Shown: positions 6,260 through 10,715 of the stretch, in pieces | Numbering within the stretch: position 1 is the stretch's first letter | Layout: each line of letters begins with the position of its first letter | Origin: JANNRW01 sp031401815 | Lineage (GTDB): Bacteria; Desulfobacterota; Desulfuromonadia; Geobacterales; DSM-12255 | Assembly: GCA_031401815.1 (NCBI GenBank) | Contig: JANNRW010000399.1 | Location: forward strand, 1 to 10,715 | Length of the DNA: 10,715 bases | Direction of reading: 5' to 3' | The notes under the pieces: model-generated | The model's input: only the letters and a program-made list of their open reading frames with translations | Database searches by the model: none | What the model was told of the DNA's origin: nothing | Translations under genes and position numbers: made by a program

Positions 6260-7477
6260 TCAGTTGCCCGACATTCCAAAAGCATCATGAAGCACACGAA
6301 CCGCCAACTCGGTATATTTGGCATCAATAACGACAGAAACCTTGATTTCAGAAGTTGAGATCATCTGGATGTTGATCCCCTCGGCAGCAAGGGTCTGGAA
6401 CATCTTGGTAGCAACCCCGGCATGGCTCCGCATCCCGACTCCGACAATGGAAATCTTGCTGATGTTTTCATCAGAAAGCAGATCTTTTGCCTGGATATCC
6501 CTGGCAACTTCACCGGTAATATGGAGCGCTTTTTTGAAATCAGCCTTGGTGACAGTGAAGGTGAAGTCGGTAAAGCCGTCATGACTTACATTCTGGACTA
6601 TCATGTCCACCGAAATGTTTGCATCAGACAGCGGAGTCAGCAGCTTGGCAGCAATACCAGGCTTGTCCGGCACATGCATGACAGCAATTTTTGCCTCATT
6701 CTTGTCATAAGCGATACCTGAAACGAGAACAGCTTCCATCTCCTTATCCTCCTTGGTGACCATGGTCCCTTGATTGTCATTGAAACTCGAGCGGACATGC
6801 ACGTCCACGTTGTATTTTTTTGCAAACTCCACCGAGCGTATCTGTAGCACCTTGGCACCCAGACTCGCCAGTTCCAGCATCTCTTCATAAGAGACCTTCT
6901 CAATTTTTTTTGCATCAGCACAGATATTCGGATCAGTTGTATAAACACCGTCAACATCTGTGTATATTTCGCAGACATCAGCCTTGAGCGCTGCTGCCAT
7001 GGCAACAGCCGAAGTATCGGAACCGCCCCTGCCCAGAGTTGTCACATTCCCCTGACGGTCAATCCCCTGAAAACCGGCAATTATTACAATCACACCAGCT
7101 TCAAGATCAGCCCTCACCTTTTCGTCAGGAATTTCCTCAATTCTTGCCTTGCTGCATGCGCTGTCGGTAATGATGGGCACTTGCCAGCCATGATACGATT
7201 TCGCCTTATACCCCATTCCGATCAGGGTCATGGCAAGAAGAGCAATGGAAACCTGCTCACCTGCTGCAACAAGCACATCGTATTCGCGAAGATCCGGAAA
7301 CTCGGCAGTATCATTGCCAAGTGCAACAAGTTTATTGGTCTCCCCTGACATTGCAGAGACAACAACAACCATCTGGTTACCTTCGTCAAAACCCCTGGCA
7401 ACCCGTTTTGCAACGCTTTTGATACGCTCGATGCTACCCATTGAGGTACCGCCATATTTTTGAACAACCAAAGCCAT
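6260..7477 (-). CDS. lysC: Aspartate kinase
   Basis: Phosphorylates L-aspartate with ATP to aspartyl-4-phosphate, the committed step to lysine, threonine, methionine and diaminopimelate. The 405-residue monofunctional enzyme shows the kinase signature VQKYGGTSMGS (5-15), the substrate/nucleotide segment TTLGRGGSDTSAVAMAAAL (146-164) and YTDVDGVYTTDPN (172-184). Two C-terminal ACT domains follow (about 262-330, with DKPGIAAKLL, and about 341-402, with SHAGVATKMFQTLAAEGINI), which usually bind lysine and/or threonine for feedback inhibition. There is no homoserine dehydrogenase fusion. The ATG has AAGGAGG upstream (about 9 nt). It is the first gene of the lysC-cimA pair; its only good promoter candidate lies about 260 nt upstream, beyond a 166-bp inverted-repeat element. 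Confidence 0.96.
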   Translation of the reverse strand: MALVVQKYGGTSMGSIERIKSVAKRVARGFDEGNQMVVVVSAMSGETNKLVALGNDTAEFPDLREYDVLVAAGEQVSIALLAMTLIGMGYKAKSYHGWQVPIITDSACSKARIEEIPDEKVRADLEAGVIVIIAGFQGIDRQGNVTTLGRGGSDTSAVAMAAALKADVCEIYTDVDGVYTTDPNICADAKKIEKVSYEEMLELASLGAKVLQIRSVEFAKKYNVDVHVRSSFNDNQGTMVTKEDKEMEAVLVSGIAYDKNEAKIAVMHVPDKPGIAAKLLTPLSDANISVDMIVQNVSHDGFTDFTFTVTKADFKKALHITGEVARDIQAKDLLSDENISKISIVGVGMRSHAGVATKMFQTLAAEGINIQMISTSEIKVSVVIDAKYTELAVRVLHDAFGMSGN

Positions 7478-7529
7478 CAGCTTATTCCTCCTTCATTTAT
7501 TAACATATTGTTTTATGGTTATGCAGTTG

Positions 7530-7695
7530 GCTCAAGTACGTCTGCCTTAAAGATGAAAATATCCCCTCCCCCCTGGCGGGGGAGGGCTAGGGTGGGGGGG
7601 AAGGTGCCATGATATCAGCATATTGCAACTTCACCCACCCCCTAGCCCCCTCCCGTCAAGGGAGGGGGGATTTTCCTTCAGATTGTAACTTGAGC
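7530..7695. repeat. Nested inverted-repeat element (MITE/REP-pair-like)
   Basis: Two long, imperfectly complementary arms (7530-7607 and 7629-7695) flank a 21-nt spacer. The outer ends are perfect 8-mers, GCTCAAGT at 7530 and ACTTGAGC at 7688. Each arm carries its own perfect 9-bp hairpin: CCCTCCCCC/GGGGGAGGG (7564-7586, loop ctggc) and CCCCCTCCC/GGGAGGGGG (7646-7668, loop gtcaa). Each also has the CTAGGG motif beside the hairpin. The unit is far more G/C-run-rich than the flanks, as if inserted. It resembles REP-type repeats arranged head to head, or a miniature transposable element. No clear target-site duplication is seen, and no transposase is in the window. It lies between the lysC promoter candidate and lysC. 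The rest of the gap (7478-7529, 7696-7784) holds only the lysC ribosome site and the promoter. Confidence 0.8.
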
Positions 7696-7742
7696 ATAGT
7701 AGATAACCTGGTACTGTTTTTACGGATATATACAACATAGAT

Positions 7743-7771
7743 TTATTATCAAGAAAGGGGCATCCGGTCAA
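7743..7771 (-). promoter_or_regulatory. Candidate sigma70-type promoter for lysC-cimA
   Basis: On the minus strand, TTGACC (7771-7766) and TAATAA (7748-7743) are separated by 17 nt, each one or two bases from consensus. It begins 14 nt after the tsaE stop codon and points to lysC. The predicted leader of about 260 nt would contain the whole inverted-repeat element. Nearer lysC (7478-7529) I see no comparable -35/-10 pair. Confidence 0.6.
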
Positions 7772-7784
7772 AAGAATTTTGCAT

Positions 7785-8264
7785 TTATCCCTCTTTTTTC
7801 ACGGGAATAATGATTCTGTTCAGCAGATCCATGAATCTGCTCCCAAAAGGGATCAATTCGATCCTGCGCACAGAGTCATCCATGTAACTGAAAACCACCT
7901 CCAGCCGATCAGGAGGGAGTTCAGCAGAGAGCCTTTCCGGCCACTCTACCAGACAGACCCCGTTGCTGCTGAAATATTCGGCAAACCCCAGGTCAATAAC
8001 CTCTTCCTCTGATGAAAGCCTGTAAAGATCGAAATGATAGAGGGGTATCCGGCCTGAATGTATGTTCATCAGGGTATAAGTGGGGCTCGTGACAGGCGAT
8101 GCCGAAGGGACGCCAAGAGCTGCGGCAACCCCCTGGGCGAATCTGGTCTTGCCTGCGCCCAGCTCCCCCTTTAGAGAGATGAAATCGCCAGGGGCAAGAT
8201 AGAGCGCAATTGCAGATGCCAAGGCATCTGTTTCAGCCGGGGCTGAAGAGATAAACTCCTTCAC
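7785..8264 (-). CDS. tsaE: tRNA threonylcarbamoyladenosine biosynthesis ATPase TsaE
   Basis: TsaE (YjeE family) is the ATPase partner of the TsaB-TsaD complex that makes N6-threonylcarbamoyladenosine at position 37 of ANN-reading tRNAs in the cytoplasm. The 159-residue length is typical. Visible motifs are Walker A GELGAGKT (33-40), SPTYTL (60-65), HFDLYRL (77-83) and VEWPERL (106-112). The start is a GTG at 8264-8262, preceded by a weak TAGGG; the CBS gene ends only 6 nt upstream, so translation is probably coupled. The C-terminal tail ends in a basic stretch (IIIPVKKEG). It closes the acpS-nnr-CBS-tsaE run. The usual partner tsaB is not in the window. Confidence 0.95.
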   Translation of the reverse strand: MKEFISSAPAETDALASAIALYLAPGDFISLKGELGAGKTRFAQGVAAALGVPSASPVTSPTYTLMNIHSGRIPLYHFDLYRLSSEEEVIDLGFAEYFSSNGVCLVEWPERLSAELPPDRLEVVFSYMDDSVRRIELIPFGSRFMDLLNRIIIPVKKEG

Positions 8265-8270
8265 TGATCC

Positions 8271-8720
8271 CTACCTTACCATGGAGCGGATCAGGTCGAT
8301 TCTTGCGACAATCCCGGCCACCCTCAAACCTTCAACAACCGGCAGGGCATTGATCCGCCTGCTGCTCATGATATCAGCGACAGCCGCAATTGAACTCTCC
8401 GGAGTAACAGTCGCAACATCCTTAGAGTAGATGTCCCCTACTGTTTTACCGGTCATTTTCTTCAGCTCCTTCTCGAATTTCCTGTCGCTTTCAAGATAAA
8501 TAACCCAGTCAAAAATTGAAATAACCGTTGGTATATGCAGGCTTTTATCCTGCTCCACCAGATCGGTCTCTGTGACAATCCCTGCAAGATTGCCGGATGA
8601 ATCGACAACCGGGATACTGGAAATATGCTTTTCCGCAAATATCCGGGCAAGCTCCATTACAGTTGTCTCCGTGGTTACAGTCACCACCTCTTTTGTCATT
8701 ATATCTTTTACTTTAAGCAT
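8271..8720 (-). CDS. Two-CBS-domain protein
   Basis: A 149-residue stand-alone pair of CBS domains, the Bateman module that binds adenosine nucleotides such as AMP, ATP or SAM. CBS1 spans about 1-58 (VKDIMTKEVVTVT, HISSIPVVDSSGNLAGIVTETDLV); CBS2 spans about 92-148 (VGDIYSKDVATVTPESS, RRINALPVVEGLRVAGIVARIDLI). The linker (about 60-91, WVIYLESDRKFEKELKKMTG) is a charged helical segment often present in this subfamily. No catalytic or membrane domain is attached, so it is presumably a sensor or a regulator of a partner protein; the partner is not evident. GGAGGT sits 4-5 nt before the ATG. It lies between nnr and tsaE in the same direction, its leader being occupied by an octamer repeat array. 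Confidence 0.92.
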   Translation of the reverse strand: MLKVKDIMTKEVVTVTTETTVMELARIFAEKHISSIPVVDSSGNLAGIVTETDLVEQDKSLHIPTVISIFDWVIYLESDRKFEKELKKMTGKTVGDIYSKDVATVTPESSIAAVADIMSSRRINALPVVEGLRVAGIVARIDLIRSMVR

Positions 8721-8737
8721 GAAACCTCCGAAAGACT

Positions 8738-8869
8738 GTTGAAATGGTGAATCGTTGAATTGTTGAATCGTTGAAATGTTGAAACGTTGAAATGTTGAAT
8801 CTGTTGAAAGAAATAATCAACAGCTCAACGCCTTTTCACCTCAACAGCTCAACAACTCAACCACTCAAC
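8738..8869. repeat. Inverted pair of 8-bp tandem repeat arrays
   Basis: On the plus strand, copies of GTTGAA(A/T)(T/C) begin at 8738, 8746 (one mismatch), 8754, 8762, 8770, 8778, 8786, 8794 and 8803. A gap of about 6 nt follows. The same octamer then runs in the opposite orientation as (A/C)TCAACNN at 8816, 8824, 8832 (degenerate), 8840, 8848, 8856 and 8864, in an exact 8-nt period. The two halves can fold on each other; the innermost pair gives a stem of about 13 bp (GTTGAGCTGTTGA against TCAACAGATTCAAC, one bulge, minus strand). The array fills nearly the whole nnr-CBS gap and enters the end of nnr. It has no spacers and no associated enzymes. Confidence 0.88.
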
Positions 8870-10409
8870 TCCGTATCATTTTGAATGCATACGGGAGCAT
8901 CTCCTGAACGTCAGTGGCGATCAAGCCGGTCTCACCCTTTTCGGCAGCAGCCATATCAGCAGCTAAACCGTGGCAATAGACTGCAAGACAGCAGGCTGAA
9001 AACGGCTCGTACCCCTGAGCCAGAAGAGCAGTCAGAACACCGGTCAGAACATCCCCCATGCCGCCGGAGGCCATTCCCGGATTACCACTAAGGTTAATCG
9101 CAACTCTGCCGTCTGGTGATGCAATTACTGTTCTTGCCCCCTTGAGAATCAGGTAAACATTATAATCCGAGGCAAACTTGCAGGCAATAGCCAGTCGATC
9201 ACTCTCGACTTCAGCAGTGGTTATCCCCGCCAGCCTGGCCATCTCTCCGGGATGAGGGGTCAGAACCAGAGCCAGGGAGGGAGAAGCGGAAAAGAGGGAG
9301 GGCTCGCCTGCAAAGGCGTTCAATCCGTCTGCATCAAGTACAAGCGGCATACTGACAGTAGCAACAATTTTCCTGACAAGTGAAATCGTACCGGCAGCAA
9401 GAGCCAGGCCAGGGCCAATCGCCAGAACGTTACGACCGGAAAGAAGCGTCTCTATTTCGGCAAATGCCATCTCTGAAAGAGCGCCACTGCCACTGTCAGC
9501 AAGCGGCACTGTCATTGCCTCGGTTGTCTTTATCTCCAGAATGGAATGAATTGAAGCAGGAACCGCCAGAGTCACAAGCCCGGCACCGCTCCGCATGGCG
9601 CTGTTGGCTGCCATAGCAGCTGCACCGCTCTTTCCGGTTGAACCTGCAACTATAAGCGCATGGCCGTAACTCCCCTTATGGGCAGTTCTGCTGCGAGGCT
9701 TGAAAAGAGCAGCGGCAAAGGCTTCGTCAAGGCAGGTCACGCCGGGCGCTTCCATGATTAATTTCGCCGGTATCCCTATATCGGTTACAACCAGCTCTCC
9801 GGTATACCCTGCACCCGGATAGAGGATCTGCCCGATCTTTGCAGCGCCAAAAGTTATTGTCAGATCAGCTTTTACAGCATCACCCGGCACCCGGCCTGTT
9901 GATGCATCAACCCCGGAAGGGATATCCACTGCTATGACCGGTTTCCCTGAACGATTCATGATGCCTGCTGCTTCAGCAACAACTCCTGTAAGAGCGCTTT
10001 TGAGCCCAGTCCCGAAAAGAGCATCCACCAGGAGAGTACTCCCGGAGCAGCATTCAGGGAGCAGATCTATAAGGAAGCTGTCTCCGGCAGAGAGTGTAAC
10101 AGATACCGGCAAGCGGTCATAATTCACCCTGGCGTCAACGGCAAGAGCATCCGCAGAAGCAAACAGAATCACCTCGACGCGCCACCCATGCTCTGCCAGA
10201 AGCCTTGCAATCACCAGTCCGTCGCCGCCATTATTCCCCTTGCCTGCAAAGACAAGAGCTGACGGATCAGCTACCCCCTTGAAGCGCTCCTGAATAATAG
10301 CCGCTACATTGGCACCGGCTCTCTCCATCAGCTCAACTCCGGGGATACCGGACTCTCTGGTCGTGCGCCGGTCAAGCTGCTGCATCACCTCTGCTGTTAC
10401 AGCTTTCAT
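8865..10409 (-). CDS. nnr: Bifunctional NAD(P)HX epimerase / ADP-dependent dehydratase
   Basis: Repairs hydrated, inactive NADH and NADPH. The N-terminal half interconverts R- and S-NAD(P)HX; the C-terminal half dehydrates S-NAD(P)HX using ADP. The 514-residue protein has the YjeF_N (NnrE) domain, about 1-215, with GKGNNGGDGLVIARLL (57-71), DALFGTG (129-135) and DIPSGVDASTG (162-172). The ribokinase-like NnrD domain, about 230-510, has HKGSYGHALIVAGSTGKSGA (244-263), LTPHPGEMARL (383-393) and the nucleotide-binding GNPGMASGGMGDVLTG (442-457). Both halves look intact. Start ATG 10409 is chosen for GGAGGGG just upstream and because its ATGA overlaps the acpS stop; a TTG at 10442 lies inside acpS. 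The TGA stop is formed by the last copy of the octamer repeat. Confidence 0.96.
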   Translation of the reverse strand: MKAVTAEVMQQLDRRTTRESGIPGVELMERAGANVAAIIQERFKGVADPSALVFAGKGNNGGDGLVIARLLAEHGWRVEVILFASADALAVDARVNYDRLPVSVTLSAGDSFLIDLLPECCSGSTLLVDALFGTGLKSALTGVVAEAAGIMNRSGKPVIAVDIPSGVDASTGRVPGDAVKADLTITFGAAKIGQILYPGAGYTGELVVTDIGIPAKLIMEAPGVTCLDEAFAAALFKPRSRTAHKGSYGHALIVAGSTGKSGAAAMAANSAMRSGAGLVTLAVPASIHSILEIKTTEAMTVPLADSGSGALSEMAFAEIETLLSGRNVLAIGPGLALAAGTISLVRKIVATVSMPLVLDADGLNAFAGEPSLFSASPSLALVLTPHPGEMARLAGITTAEVESDRLAIACKFASDYNVYLILKGARTVIASPDGRVAINLSGNPGMASGGMGDVLTGVLTALLAQGYEPFSACCLAVYCHGLAADMAAAEKGETGLIATDVQEMLPYAFKMIRS

Positions 10410-10715
10410 CTCCCCTCCAGAACAACCATTGCTACTGCGCAACCGGCATCATGAGAGAGGGAGAGGTGGCAGCGCACCCCCCCTCTGGCAACAAAAAGTT
10501 CGGCTGTTTTGCCGGAAAGCTCCATAACCGGCTTGCCAAGTTCATCATTTACAACCTCCATATCAAGCCAGCAAAGGCCATCACGAAGACCTGTTCCGAG
10601 AGCCTTCAGAAAAGACTCCTTGGCTGCGTAGCGTATGGCGAAATGCTGGCCGGAGAGCTTTCGGGCATTGCAGTAGTCGCGTTCACGCAGGGTAAAGAGC
10701 CGCTCCAGCAGGGGG
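10406..10715 (-). CDS. acpS: Holo-[acyl-carrier-protein] synthase AcpS (N-terminus outside window)
   Basis: Transfers 4'-phosphopantetheine from CoA to the conserved serine of acyl carrier protein, activating it for fatty-acid synthesis. About 103 C-terminal residues are visible. They include FTLRERDYC and the Mg/CoA-binding FAIRYAAKESFLKALGTG (family signature, with the glutamate of KES), ending in LSLSHDAGCAVAMVVLEGR with the conserved SHD. The family is about 120-130 residues, so roughly 20-25 residues, including the DIV/E motif, lie beyond the right edge. The stop overlaps the nnr start as ATGA, so the two are translationally coupled. Confidence 0.95.
   Translation of the reverse strand, partial: PLLERLFTLRERDYCNARKLSGQHFAIRYAAKESFLKALGTGLRDGLCWLDMEVVNDELGKPVMELSGKTAELFVARGGVRCHLSLSHDAGCAVAMVVLEGR

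Noticed and set aside
7478..7784. Lysine riboswitch or T-box upstream of lysC
   Set aside because: The leader is almost wholly explained by the inverted-repeat element; I see none of the multi-helix core or T-box sequence that these RNAs need.
8738..8869. CRISPR array
   Set aside because: Units are contiguous 8-mers in two orientations without unique spacers, and there are no cas genes.

Overview
The window is a compact run of housekeeping genes, every one on the minus strand, so transcription runs from high to low coordinates. Gene content and order (acpS, nnr, a CBS-pair gene, tsaE, aspartate kinase, citramalate synthase, an HhH protein) resemble what I recall of Geobacter and relatives (Desulfuromonadota). 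A citramalate route to isoleucine fits that group. Base composition looks balanced, which suits a mid-GC member. The lineage call is an inference from memory of gene order, not from a search.

Layout in transcription order. (1) 10715-7785: an operon-like string of acpS (5' part outside the window), nnr (ATGA overlap with acpS), a two-CBS-domain protein and tsaE (6 nt gap, GTG start). The nnr-CBS gap holds a striking 8-bp tandem repeat present in both orientations. (2) 7784-4594: a good sigma70-type promoter just after tsaE, a 166-bp nested inverted-repeat element in the leader, then lysC and cimA 25 nt apart, closed by a rho-independent terminator. This pair feeds aspartate-family and isoleucine synthesis. 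(3) 4563-3645: a membrane-anchored ComEA-like helix-hairpin-helix protein, then a 51-residue zinc-ribbon protein ending in a 16-bp terminator hairpin. (4) 3548-3226: an ArsR-family repressor with an AT-rich dyad upstream. (5) 3204-3003: tRNA-Glu(UUC) with a consensus-like promoter and a terminator. (6) 2977-1: a beta-phosphoglucomutase-like HAD hydrolase overlapping by 19 nt an ATP-dependent helicase HrpB, whose C-terminus runs off the left edge.

Most of this is conserved core biology: CoA transfer to acyl carrier protein, NAD(P)HX repair, t6A tRNA modification, amino-acid synthesis and an RNA-type helicase. I see no defence system, phage, plasmid or CRISPR content, and no convincing new multi-gene system. 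The parts that gene annotation does not explain are the two repeat structures (7530-7695 and 8738-8869), the ArsR/dyad unit, and the small zinc-ribbon protein.
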